A stretch of DNA of 64,000 nucleotides from Misgurnus anguillicaudatus (lineage: Eukaryota > Chordata > Actinopteri > Cypriniformes > Cobitidae), in contig NC_073346.2 in assembly GCF_027580225.2 (NCBI RefSeq), forward strand, positions 9,450,001 through 9,514,000, read 5' to 3'. Positions 1-10,559 of this stretch are shown in pieces. Below the pieces are notes generated by a model. The model worked only from the letters and a program-made list of their open reading frames with translations, did no database searches and was not told the DNA's origin. The position numbers and the translations under genes were made by a program. Numbering within the stretch: position 1 is the first letter of the stretch; the number at the start of each line of letters is the position of its first letter.

Positions 1-390
1 ACTGCTTTTCCCTATTTTCAAACCATTTTCGCTTCGGTTTAGGGATTAGATTTGGTGTTTGCGTTAGTATGTTACTTTAACTGGTTTATACAATTTTTTC
101 TGATTTATTCTTTTATTTTTTATATAAACTTTAAACAATTGTCGCCTGCCGTTGGGGTTAGAGTTGGGTTTGGTTAGGGATGTCATTTCATGTAAATCTA
201 ACCCTAAACCGAAGCGAAAATGGTCAGAAAACAGGACAAAACAGTCGAGCAACCAATCCGCGAGAATGCCACGGAAAAAGACAGTCCGTAGCAGGGCCAC
301 GGAAAAATGAGCACAAAACTCCGCGACCATGCCACGGAAATTCGCGAGATCAGGTTGCAAGCACACACACACACACACACACACATCCTT
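1..390. repeat. Palindromic repeat, family A, copy 1 (cut by window edge)
   Basis: The arm near 30-50 (CGCTTCGGTTTAGGG) returns inverted near 205-225, and a GTTGGGGTTAGAG-type core lies between them. Related copies occur at 35526-35735, 52905-53352 and 61765-62420. The left end is outside the window. The right part carries CACGGAAA-type repeats and ends in an (AC)n tract. No TSD can be assigned and the superfamily is not recognised. Confidence 0.7.
362..386. repeat. (AC)n microsatellite
   Basis: About 25 bases of pure AC dinucleotide at the end of the palindromic repeat. Confidence 0.95.
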
Positions 391-951
391 AACTCTGGCA
401 AAGCAATCTCACCCCGATAGAAAAGTATACATTTTCTCAAGGTGTATGACGATGTGATGTTTGTTACCGTTTAGCCGTTATGCAGATCATTTTCATGATA
501 ATGTCTTTTCTGATCTTTGACTGATCATATCACTCGCTCTAACCAATGCATAAAACAGCTAAACCCACTGATAATCACACCACATGTGCCTTTTTCATAT
601 TTGCCTTTTTAAAGCACTTTCAGTTAGTGCCAATGTTTACATTAGGTTAGCAGGGTTCCCAGGGTTGCCAAATAAAAAAAATCATCCAAATGGCCCTTCA
701 AAGCTTTTTCAGAAAACTTACCAAAACTGAAATACTTGGCAACAGTGAAAGGTCCTGACAGATGAGTAGTATCTGTCTGCAAAACTGGAGGCTGCATTTG
801 CGGGACCGCTGTCCCAGGGTCGCATTTCTACTGTAGGACCCTAGGTTTTTTAGTGACAACGCTAACTACTGTATAAGAGGACCAGTATTTGCAATTTTTT
901 GTAGAAGATGGATGATAATTAGAGTGTGAGTCATCTTGTATTAGTTTAACA
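387..951. other. No gene seen; AT-rich sequence
   Basis: No long ORF, RNA gene or clear repeat pair was found. A short stretch around 645-700 (CAGGGTTCCCAGGGTTGCC) has the look of a transposon terminus, but no partner was found. Confidence 0.5.
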
Positions 952-955
952 TTAA

Positions 956-1993
956 AGGTGCAGTGTGTAGATTTAAGAGGCATCTAGCAGTGAGATAGTG
1001 TGAATTGCAACCAACAGCTCAGTCCACTGTTCACCGAAAAGCATAAGGAAGCTACGGTAGCTGCCACAGGACAAACATGTTGTATACAGACAAAACACGC
1101 TCTGTAGAAACATGGCTTCACAAAATGGCAACTTCCATGTAAGGGGACCCGCTGTGTTTGTAGAAAAAACACCTCATTCTACGTTAATAAATACATAGTC
1201 TCAGCCTCAGACGTCACGCCCACAGACTGTCGGCTAAACGTCTGATGTTTTTCGTACACTTTTCTGCAAACCCTGTGAGAATGTCGAAGTTGTTTTGATT
1301 GATTGAAATAAACCGGATTTCCAGCAGACGCGAGTGTCGCGATTAGTTTCAGTCCCTGGAAAACAAAGCTCTGACGTTCCATTGAGGAAGAGAATTACTC
1401 GTGTTCACGTGGATAATAATGATCAGTTATCATGATCAGCTAAACATTGAATTCTCAAAAATATGCAAAGTTCACAGCATAGACTCTCTAAAAGACGTCC
1501 AAGAGTTTTGCTTGAGGAAGTTAGTGGAGTCAAAAAGTTTGGTTCTCCTGAACTGCTTGTATTTGTTAAAAAGTGGAGAGATATGCTTCAAACAGATGTT
1601 TATCGGGAGTGTCTCATTGGTGTGGCTGTTGATGAAGTGCACAACGTTGTCCTATGGTGAGTAATGTTGTTTATTTAGATGCTATTTGGTTGCGGATGGT
1701 TATTTCAATAACTGACTTATTGCAAGCCGGCTCGTTATTGTGGGGAGTCCGAGATGTGACGCTAGACGAAACAAACTGTGATTGGTTGTTTGACATGTTG
1801 GTCAAACAGCTTGTGGGCGGGCTTTCCAGAAAAAGCAGCGAAAAACACTAGACCTTCAGTATCTGGCTGCGCGAGACTAATAAATACATAACAGTTCATT
1901 ATGTAGGGTCTTTATACACCACTGATAATATAGTTATGTATATGATATTGCATTTCTGTTAAGAGATCCTTCTAAAAGTTACACACTGCACCT
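956..1993. mobile_element. TTAA-flanked non-autonomous DNA transposon
   Basis: The termini are inverted: AGGTGCAGTGTGTA at the left and TACACACTGCACCT at the right. Each is flanked by TTAA (952-955 and 1994-1997). TTAA duplications are known for piggyBac and Kolobok elements; which one applies here is not decided. The interior carries a RecQ-like helicase exon remnant (1463-1660). No transposase is seen. Confidence 0.75.
1463..1660 (+). pseudogene. RecQ-like DNA helicase exon remnant
   Basis: A 65-codon reading frame whose C-terminal half resembles the Walker B region of RecQ helicases: SPELLVFVKKWRDML (the 'SPE' motif with the following W-R-x-M-L) and then VAVDEVHNVVLW, where DEVH stands at the DEAH-box position. 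RecQ enzymes are ATP-dependent 3'-5' DNA unwinding enzymes. The frame ends in CTATGGTGAGTA, which fits a splice donor at the exon end, so this looks like a single exon rather than a whole gene. No ATP-binding loop or C-terminal helicase domain is seen nearby. It lies inside the TTAA-flanked element 956-1993, so it is probably transposon-borne and dead. The match is by motif recall only; a chance resemblance is possible. Confidence 0.5.
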
Positions 1994-3336
1994 TTAAAAC
2001 AATTGTAAAAATGTAATTAAAAAGTTACATAGCCGAAGTGATCATGAGTTGCTAAATAGTCTTGAATGTGCTATACAGCCGTTAGCTTATAATGCTGTAA
2101 AACGAATTGTTAGCATATTAGTTTAACAAACCAAGCTTGTGTTGACTAGTAGTGACTATGGCACAGTGCCTGTCCTAGATGCTGCGGGGCCCTAAGCAAA
2201 CTTTTGTGAGGGGGGCCCCTGTCAGTGCATTCATAAAACTTATTTATTCTTTCTGCTTAGTTAGTTGTTAACTAACCACATTTTGTTTTATCATATAGCT
2301 GTATATTATTCCCATATGGACATTACTTTGACACCCACCTGTGACTGATAAACTTGCTGATTATAACATGAAACATGCATTTGCTGTAAAGCTGTTTTGA
2401 TTTAAAATGTGTTGTGAGAAGCACTAAAAATAAACCTGATTTAAATATAAACACATAATGTTAATACAGTAAGAGTAAAAATATGACCCATTTTTACCAA
2501 TTTTTTAATTACCCATTTACCAAACAAACTGAAAAACAAACACATTGCATAAAAGTGCATAAACGTGGTTTACTTTATTTATTCACATAAATAATTACTT
2601 AATTACTGAAAATTACTTATTATAATGGGCAAGCAAAACAATTTGGAAATTTGAATTTGGAAATCTGTAGTGGAGTATTAGTGTGGAAATATTTCATTGC
2701 TTTGTTTGGAAATACTAACAAGACTTTATAATATTACAAACACATCTCTTGTTCCCTTTCTCACATTTTTCAAGCTTGGATTATTTAAGTCAGGGATTCC
2801 CAAAGTGTGGTACGCGCACCCCCAGGGGTACGCGAGCTGCCACCGGGGGGTGCGCGAGTGGAAAAATCTAATGGCGGTCTGGTTCTTTAAGTGGGATTTT
2901 TCCATACAATAAATGAATAAAAAACATGAACAGTAAACATTTCCTTTGTAATCACTTTTATTTTAAATAAAAAAACTATACTTTTAGTTTTTGATAGAAA
3001 CGTAGAAGACAGCTGCTGTCTTTTTCTACGCACTGCTCTTCTGTTATGCACTGCAGCCATGCGTGTCAACTCGTTTCATTCAGTCCATATTATAAATATG
3101 CTTAACTGGCTGAACTCAGGGAAACTGTCAAGTGGGACCAGTGGCGGAACTAGAATTTTTTTAATGGGGCGGCCAAAGCTACTTTAGGGGGTCCATAGTC
3201 CATAAAAGAAAATGACATGTAACCATGTATCAAGAAAGCATAAATTAATCTTTTGATCGCATTAGATGTAAACATAATAAGGGTGAATTTTAAATCTTTC
3301 TACTGTATTTCTTACATCTGATTTACTGTCTGTTAA

Positions 3337-3599
3337 AGGGATTCACCCAAAAATGAAAATTCTGTCATCATTTACTCACCCTCATGTTGTTCTAAACCTG
3401 CACACAATTAATATCCATTGAATTCCATTATGTTGTTTTTATTCCTACTATGGAAGTCAATGGTTAACAGCTGTGTGCATACCATCATTTATCAAAATAT
3501 CTTCTTTTGTGTTCATAAGAAAAAAGAAATTCGTACAGGTTTAGAACAACATAAGGATGTAAAAATGATGACAGAATTTTCATTATATGAACTATTCCT
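3337..3599. mobile_element. TTAA-flanked palindromic MITE
   Basis: The left arm has AGGGATTCACCCAAAAATG and then the TCTGTCATCATTTACTCACC core; the right arm repeats it inverted (ATGATGACAGAATTTTCAT) and ends ACTATTCCT. TTAA flanks at 3333-3336 and 3600-3603. This is one of the commonest short repeats of cyprinid genomes. A relative hosts the nested insertions at 60050-60996. Confidence 0.85.
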
Positions 3600-3603
3600 T
3601 TAA

Positions 3604-5900
3604 CCTCTTAAACCCTGAGGACCCAGTCCCGGGTACAAAATTTCGTATTTTGACTCAAATAAAATATTCTTTTAATCTTTAATGGTCCATCATGGACCCC
3701 AGTAACACATATGAGATACTGTTTGAAAGCTTAGACTCTCTACTTTCTCCAGATATGCATCACTTTGAGAAATCTTTTACTGTAAGAAAGTTATTTACAC
3801 TTAATTTACACTATCACCCCCCCCATAATTTTTTATATGATTTAATATTCACATATTTCATATTTTTCAAGTATGACAAACATGGGCAAGTCTTATATCA
3901 ACTGAAAGCTCTCATTCTCAGGAATAAGGCTACAGCGTTATTTTTGTTCTATTATCAACACATATCCAACAATAGTTGAATGAATAATAAGGTAAAAAAT
4001 CGTCTTTTGTAAACATATGGGAAAATTGAGTGTGGACTGCCTCAGATAGCACATATAGCCACAAATGATACACCATCTTTTCTCTTAGGTCCTACTCTAA
4101 AAAATGAGTCCATTCACAGCATTTTCTTAGGTTGTGTGCATGAATAATCCCTTGTTATTTATTATATGTCCAAAACAAAAAATTAATATTTATATGAAAA
4201 ATGTATTTTTGGACACTTCAGTAAAATGAAAATAACTTTTGAATGCGACATGCTAAAGAGATCATTCTTTTTTTGGGTGTTTACTGTCTGCTGCTGGTAA
4301 CAACCAGAACTGTCTGCAGTCTGCTAGAGCACACAGAACCAGAGTTATACACTATCAGAGGCAGTATTTACAACATATAAAAAGAAAATTTGGTGTTTCC
4401 TCATATGAAAAACAACATAAATAACACTATTTGTCACAAACAGCAGCTTTTTATGTAACTTCAAAGGGTTTTCTTTAAAATGATATAAAGCAATTGCATT
4501 TATTCCACTGTATGTGGTTATGGTAGCACTTCAAATGTTTTTTGGCAGAAATTTAACTCCATAAGCGTATTATTCCTCCCATCAGTTGGAGTAAAATAAC
4601 TTTTGCATAGATTATGATAGAGAAAAAAATCTTTTTTCCTCTGTAAGCTGGCAATTGCTGGAATCAAACAAAACTGTCTGCAGGGAGCTGAGGCACTCAG
4701 GGCCAGAGTTATACACTTTTAAATAAAAACTTTAGAAAAAAAACATCAAAAAGCGCCTATTTATTTTTGTGTTTATTAGAGGACTGACATCACATACAAC
4801 CATGTTTAGCACTTTCAACAGTGTTTTATGTAATTTCAAAGGGTTTCCTGTAAAATGATACCAAACATTTGTATGTAAACCTCTGCATGTGGGTATGGGA
4901 AGCTTTTGAAATTGGGTAGGCCAAATCCAGGCGAAAATCCCTTAATGAAGCAAAAGATCAGGAAATCTAAACTCCATGATAAACCTTAAACTTACTTCAA
5001 ATATAGCAGAGCTCAACACAAAGGATGTTTGGATTAATCTTTATTTATGAAGATACAGAAGATGCAAAAGTTTTCTTTTTTCTTTTGATATTTAATTAAC
5101 ATTAATGACAGAGAGACTTCAACAGGTTAGGCTAAGACCGAATGCAATAAAATGTTTATTCGTTTAAGACGTACAGTAACAAAATGTTTATTATGAAAAT
5201 CACCAAGACAGCTATTTTGACATATGAGCATTTGTCCGTTTAAGCCAAAAAGACGCGAATATGAAGTCGTTAAAGCTCTGGCTGTGCACGCGCACTATCG
5301 GATATGCGCGTCGCGCTTTCAAGTTCAATGTGGCAATCCAGCCGAATTAACAATTATACAGTAGCCTATAAAGATCACGTCAAGAATGAAAACATGGTGC
5401 TGGGTTTTGTTGTAAAAAGAATTGGCAATCTTAGACTTTATTCAGTCCACAAGACAATTACCACACTTCCAGCATAGCCTATACGGTGAAAATAATTCAT
5501 GTAGTATTAGCAAAATGTACGACTTCACTTACATCATTTTAAAGATTCCAAGCATTATGTAGACATGACATTTATCTTCTGATGGTATGAAAAGTATTCG
5601 TTAAGTTACAGTAATTTTTCTGACGCGTTTTTAAAAAGACCTCACTGATGGAGAGATAACAGAACGTGCATTATGTATATTTTCTTAATTTTGTGAAAAG
5701 CACAACATTCAGTTTTATAGACACACAAAAAAATGACACTTGAACGTTTTAAATGATGTATAAATCATATATGTATGTCCAAAATCAGCAGAGTAATCCA
5801 AGTCAGTAGGACTTACACCCAACTTCTTTACATCCGGCTGGTGCAACCGGCCCCTGGTTATTTGCACATGATTAAACATGTGCCTTTATGGCGAGTCTTT
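3604..5900. other. Interior of nested transposon; no gene seen
   Basis: AT-rich sequence with no ORF over about 100 codons. It shows loosely repeated blocks: an AACTGTCTGCAG...AGAGTTATACAC motif occurs near 4307-4350 and again near 4670-4710, so part of it is an old internal duplication. Nothing else could be assigned. Confidence 0.5.
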
Positions 5901-5995
5901 ATTTTTTTTTGAAGTGGGGTTTGGGGGTGCGCCAACCCGGTCGGGACATAGAAGGGGGTGCGCAGGAAAAAAGTTTGGGAACCGCTGATTTAAGT

Positions 5996-6145
5996 CATAA
6001 GCATATTATAACAATTTACCATTAACTAAGAATAATAGTAAACGTTACAATTGTTAATATTCTGAAATATGTCTTTATGACGCATGCAGCCTACAAATGT
6101 GACCTTTGAACTGCAGCCTTCGGAATGGGAAACGGCCTGCATGTT
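5996..6145. repeat. Right half of a MITE interrupted by the 2791-5987 insertion
   Basis: The sequence after the hAT element (CATAAGC...GAATTTACCATTAACTAAG-like, then GTTAATATTCTGAAAT) matches 49685-49826, where the same family is uninterrupted. The right end CTGCAGCCTTCGGAATGGGAAA parallels CTGCAACCTTCAGATTGAGAAA there. Confidence 0.65.
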
Positions 6146-6656
6146 GTCCGAGTAAGTATTTTTAAAAACCTGCATGAATCCGCATGTTTGCAAATTATTA
6201 AAGGTATAGCATCTTGTTTACATTAAACATAATTTGGTATAATTATTTTTAAATTAGTTTGAGATCAAGGGGACCCCTAGTGGTGTGGGGGCCCTGTGCA
6301 TGCATAATTTGCGTATAGGAAGGACCGGCACTGCCGTATGGCAATATTATTATTCATCCTAGCCAGCACAATAAATGGTTGCACTTTCTTTGTAAAAGCT
6401 TGTTAATTACTCAAAGTTTTTCAATTTTAAGTTTGTAACTATAGGTCTGGTTTCACAGAAAAGGCTTAGCTAAAGCAAGGACATTTAAGCCTTTTTTTAC
6501 CCACATCATCAAAATATGTGGTATGCAATTACACTAATATAAACATTCATTTGTATGAAGATTGATATAATATTTTTGTATGGTATATAATATGTGTGTT
6601 CTGTGGTCACTTTTAAAAATTAAATTTAAAATGATAGTTGAACATGTTTAACTTAA

Positions 6657-7513
6657 AGGAATATTCCATTTTCTTAAAAGAAAAATCCAGATTATTTACT
6701 CACCACTCATTCAAAATATTGATGTCTTTCTTTGTTCAGTCGAGAAGAAATTATGTTTTTTGAGGAAAACATTGCAGGATTTTTCTCATTAATTTTAACA
6801 GTTTTTTTTAACGGAGTTTCAAAGGACTATAAACGATCCCAAACGAGGCATAAGGGTCTTATCTAGCGAAACGATTGTCATTTTTGACAAAAAAAAATAA
6901 AAAATATGCTCTTTTAAACCACAACTTCTTGTCTAGGTCCGGTCCAGCGCAACCTAACGTAAATGTGTAGTGACGTAGGGAGGTCACGTGTTACATATAT
7001 AAAACGCAAATTTACGGACCATTATAAACAATAAACTGACACAAAGACATTAATTAGTATCAGTTGACATACAACAACGTAGGAATGGTCCTCTTTCACC
7101 CCACTTGTAAACACTGGGGCGGAGTTTCGCGTTCGTCCTCTGTGACCTCTTGACGTCATGATGTATTGCGTGGGGTCACGCTGGCGCATCACGACTGGAT
7201 CTAGACAAGAAGTTGTGGTTTAAAAGTGGATATTTTTTATTTTTCTTGTCAAAAATGACAATCGTTTCGCTAGATAAGACCCGTATGCCTCGTTTGGGAT
7301 CGTTTATAGTAATTTGAAACTCCATTGAAAAAAACTGTTAAGTATTAAATGTTGGGCTCTAGTAAAGTCCATTAAAATGAGAAAAATCCTGCAATGTTTT
7401 CCTAAAAAAACATAATTTCTTCTCGACTGAACAAAGAAAGACATCAACATTTTGGATGACATGGTGATGAGTAAATTATCTGGATTTTTCTTTTAAGAAA
7501 ATGGAATATTCCT
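6657..7513. mobile_element. TTAA-flanked long palindrome (foldback MITE)
   Basis: About 857 bp. The arms run AGGAATATTCCATTTTC...and end GAAAATGGAATATTCCT, with matching inner blocks (GACAATCGTTTCGCTAG and its inverse; TTCAGTCGAGAAGAAAT and its inverse). TTAA at 6653-6656 and 7514-7517. The centre (about 6930-7200) is single copy and contains GTGACGTAGG and GACGTCATGA. The right arm has about 20 extra bases near 7350. No coding capacity. Confidence 0.85.
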
Positions 7514-7517
7514 TTAA

Positions 7518-8126
7518 TGTTCCTTATTTCATTCATTGGGTGTAACAGGATGCTATTCCACAGTCTTTAGCTTGATGGCAGCAGTATCCATCTGTATGGA
7601 GATGGTGGAGTCCCGTCTAAATTATTTCTCTGTAAAGATCACAGACAAAAACACCACAGCATGGAGGAATTTAATGATATACAAACAAAATGAGCCCCAA
7701 TTAAAATGTTTGTCTTAGGAGTTTCAAAACAAAGATTTGTAAATGCTTCACTTCCATTTATAAAGAGATATGTTTTAGTTGAATATATGCAGACTTTATT
7801 TCTGAATCAAATCAAACTAAATTGATTTCTATGCTGTAACTGCAGCTTTAGGGAAGAGAAGAGATGTTGATTTGTATCTAAATGGCTTGCACATTGTACA
7901 GAGCAAATCCTCCTCCTGAATGAGCTGCCAGCAAGACATCAGCAGCTTGTTGTGTCTGACTAGCATGTGATGATGTAAGCGTGTGTCATTTAAGGCCACC
8001 GCGGATAATCACATTCTGCTGCTGTAAAATCTCTGAGCACAGGCACACGCAAGTGCTTAGATAGCTTAAGAAATTAGCTTGAGGCTTCATTTTCCAGAAA
8101 AACATTAATTAAAACAATGATCAGTG
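7518..8126. other. No gene seen
   Basis: Sequence with no long ORF and no clear repeat partner in the window. The stretch 7900-8060 is less AT-rich (CTCCTGAATGAGCTGCCAGC) and could be unique DNA. Confidence 0.4.
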
Positions 8127-8275
8127 TGTTCATGTAGCTCAGTTGGTCTATCATTACATTAGTAATGCAATAGGTTGTGGGTTTGATCCCAGGGAACACA
8201 CATACTGATATAACCTTGTAAGTCGCTAAGGACAAAATGTCAAATGTCAAGCCAATGAGATAAATATTGCTTAGA
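8127..8275 (+). repeat. tRNA-derived SINE copy
   Basis: The head reads like a tRNA: A-box-like GTAGCTCAGTTGGTC near 8135 and B-box-like GGTTTGATCCC near 8181. It is followed by the non-tRNA segment GGGAACACACATACTG and a tail beginning GTAAGTCGCT. A second, more decayed copy is at 53605-53725. Cloverleaf pairing is poor, so this is a SINE, not a tRNA gene. Confidence 0.75.
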
Positions 8276-8955
8276 GAAAGATGTCTAAAAGCTTACAATC
8301 CCATTATCCCATAGCGTTTGTACAGTTGGCCCAGGCAAACTCCGACCCCTTGTGTCAACAGGGGACTGAAGCGTAGCTGTTCTCAGGTCAGTTTTTAAAG
8401 GTTAGATAAACGTGCTTGCAGATTGAAGCCATTCAGTGCAGCTTTACTTTTAAAAGGTATCAATGTTTTATATGCACTAATGTGGATGCTGTGGTACAGT
8501 AGCATGTGTGCACACCTGCAGGAAGTCTCATGCTGGCAATGGAGGTACAGGAAGTCGGCTTTTCCACATCTGACCCGCTCAACAAACACAACCTCACCCA
8601 GAACACCCAGACGGGAGCGTCTCTCTCACAGAGGACGCAGTGTGGTTGGTTCACAGGGCGGGACTGTATTGGACTAAAGTGTTATCTCCAAACATTTCCC
8701 TGGAAAACTACATTTGACTGCATTGTCAGAAAAAAAGTGGTCCCATGGTGTCACTGGCACTGTACCCTTAAAGTAGCAATATGCACCTCTGGGGTACTAA
8801 AATGAACTCTTTAGGTGCAAATGTGTACCTTTTAAAAGGGTACCACCTCAGTAACAGCTATTTTTGACCAGAATGAACTTCTTTCAAGATGAATGTTCAC
8901 CAACATGGACATAACTGTGGAGAGAAAGATGTTTACACTAGCTGCTGTCATTATG
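8276..8955. other. No gene seen; fragment of a dispersed repeat at 8740-8870
   Basis: 8276-8740 shows no recognisable feature. 8740-8870 has paired GTACC/GGTAC blocks (CACTGTACCCTTAAAG, GTGTACCTTTTAAAAGGGTACC) resembling 51640-51790, so it is probably a short inverted-repeat element. Confidence 0.45.
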
Positions 8956-9105
8956 TGGCCTGGCTCCGCCCTCCTACGTGTTTCAGTACTTCGTCTGGGA
9001 CTGCTATGTAGAGTTTCGTTTTCTCCTGCAAAAATCTGCAGGTCCAATCAGTGAACAGAGGGGGGTGGCTAAGAACGATGACGTTGAGGTCGCGCGTCAG
9101 TTTGA

Positions 9106-9657
9106 TAATAATTAACTCCTTACATTTATATAGCGCTTTTCTCAGTACTCAAAGCGCATTTACATATGAAGAGGGGAATCTCCTCAACCACCACCAGTGT
9201 GCAGCATCCACCTGGATGATGCGACGGCAGCCATATTGTGCCAGAATGCCCACCACACACCAGCTTATTAGTGGAGAGGAGACAGAGTCATATAGCCAAT
9301 TAGTATAAGGGATGATTAGTAGGCCAATGGGCAAGTTAAGCCAGGATGCCGGGGCACACCCCTACTCTTTTTTGAAAGGACATCCTGGGGTTTTTTTAAT
9401 GACCACAGAGAGTCAGGACATCGGTTTAACATCTCATCCGAAGGACGGTGCTTTTTTTGACAGTGTCCCCATCACTATACTGGGGTGTTAGGACCCACAC
9501 AGACCACAGGGTGAGCACCCCCTGCTGGTCTCACTAACACCACTACCAGCAGCAACCTGGTTTTTCCAGGTGGTCTCCCATCCAAGTACTGACCAGGCTC
9601 AGCCCTGCTTAGCTTCAGTGGGCAAGCTGTCTTGGGCTTCAGGGTGATATGGCTGCA
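9106..9657 (-). mobile_element. SINE3 (5S rRNA-derived SINE)
   Basis: Read on the minus strand from about 9656, the head matches 5S rRNA: GCCATATCACCCTGAAG at the start and the internal promoter box region CCTGGTCAGTACTTGGATG followed by GGAGACCACCTGG. The minus-strand 3' end is GCGCTATATAAATGTAAGG, the tail SINE3 shares with a CR1-like LINE that supplies its reverse transcriptase. Length about 550 bp fits a full SINE3. A 7-bp TSD AGTTTGA is seen at 9099-9105 and 9658-9664. SINE3 is known from zebrafish and relatives. Confidence 0.88.
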
Positions 9658-9679
9658 AGTTTGAGTTGTAGTTCAGTAA

Positions 9680-9822
9680 TGGCAGCGGAGAAAGACGTGA
9701 GAAAAGCTATTCGGTCAGTTGTTGCAAAACTGCAGAATATACAGAAGTTAAAGCTGGAGCAAGAACCAGGTTTAATAAATTTTGTTGGTCTGATTATTTC
9801 GGACTTGGCAGATCCTGAGTGA
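9680..9822 (+). pseudogene. RecQ-like helicase N-terminal exon remnant
   Basis: A 47-codon frame from ATG at 9680 to TGA at 9820-9822. Residues 10-37 (AIRSVVAKLQNIQKLKLEQE then PGLINFVG) resemble the first helices of RecQ helicases, including the LKxEQ-type Q-motif that contacts the ATP adenine. It stops before the Walker A loop, and the downstream sequence does not resume. It lies in the element 8956-9949 and may belong to the same transposon-borne helicase type as 1463-1660. Recognition is by recalled motif only. Confidence 0.42.
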
Positions 9823-9958
9823 CTCTGGGCAGATCCAATAGTTTTAAACAGAGGGCCCTCCTTAACGGAAGTAACCCTTTGTAATGGAGCGTGGCCAGAC
9901 TCTCTGTACAAATGAAATGAATGTACGACAGTCTGGTTGGACCAGGCTAGTCAGTATG

Positions 9959-10559
9959 TGCTTTTAATGAATTTCTGAACTTTAATCAAGAATTTTCAAT
10001 TTTGTATGTCATATAAGGCATAAGAAGGGCTTTGTTTTAAAAAATGCAGCAAAATATGTGATTAGATATTGACATACATTTAAAATCCACTTGAATATAT
10101 AAGTAGCAAGTCATGCACAATAACCTCTCGAAAGTACGACCATGATGCCTCTCATTAGAAATATGCTGAAGATTTGCTTCTTTTTTGTGTTGTCATCCAG
10201 TGGTGGTGTTTCACGAAAACCTAGGGTATGGCAAAAATTCTTCGTACAAGAAGGCCATTCTCAAATAACGAATCTTTGAAACCACGTTATATGTGTACAC
10301 ACTCCACCAACCTGTACAAAATCATACTACGATTGCAGGGATGTACACTTACTGAAAACAATACGGAAGCAATACAAATAAAAAACAAAAATAGAAATCA
10401 TGGTTGTTTAAAATGCTTTTCAAATGTTGTAATTTTTAACTAAGTGCAACTCCAGCAACAGATAAACTAAAACAAGATAATATCAAAACATACTGTAACA
10501 TCCCTTCACAAATCTTGTCATGATAACCGCCAATAAACACTTATAAACACACAATAAAG
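9959..10559. other. No gene seen; AT-rich sequence
   Basis: No ORF beyond background, no RNA gene and no repeat pair recognised. Confidence 0.5.

Larger units (their letters stand above)
2791..5987. mobile_element. hAT-type transposon inside the 2164-6333 element
   Basis: The left terminus is CAGGGATTCCCAAAG and the complement of the right terminus is CAGCGGTTCCCAAAC; both lead into GCGCACCCCC. An exact 8-bp duplication ATTTAAGT flanks it at 2783-2790 and 5988-5995. The CAG(N)GGTTCCCAAAC ends and the 8-bp TSD are hallmarks of hAT elements of the Charlie type. About 3.2 kb long with no transposase ORF; it has itself received at least the 3337-3599 MITE. A CAGTGGCGGAACTAG terminus-like motif at 3129 has no partner that I found. 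Confidence 0.88.
2164..6333. mobile_element. hAT-type transposon remnant, outermost layer of a nest
   Basis: The left terminus CAGTGCCTGTCCTAG and the right terminus (complement begins CAGTGCCGGTCC) are inverted, and both are followed by GGGGCCC-rich subterminal sequence. Flanks are near-duplicates: CTATGGCA on the left and GTATGGCA two bases beyond the right end, so the TSD is imperfect. The interior is occupied by younger insertions. No transposase frame is recognised. Confidence 0.65.
8956..9949. mobile_element. DNA transposon carrying a RecQ-like remnant, split by SINE3
   Basis: The left end TGGCCTGGCTCCGCCC and the complement of the right end (TAGCCTGGTCCAACC) are similar. They are flanked by GTCATTATG (8947-8955) and GTCAGTATG (9950-9958), 8 of 9 bases alike. 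The superfamily is not assigned. SINE3 lies at 9106-9657 and splits the leader of the coding remnant at 9680. Confidence 0.5.

Noticed and set aside
3692..3979. Plus-strand 95-codon frame
   Set aside because: AT-rich, inside nested transposons, no protein features.
8127..8200. Possible tRNA gene
   Set aside because: A and B boxes are present but stems do not pair well, and a decayed second copy with SINE tail is at 53605; it is a SINE.
9540..9656. Possible 5S rRNA gene on the minus strand
   Set aside because: It is fused to a long non-5S body with a LINE-like tail and has a TSD, so it is SINE3.
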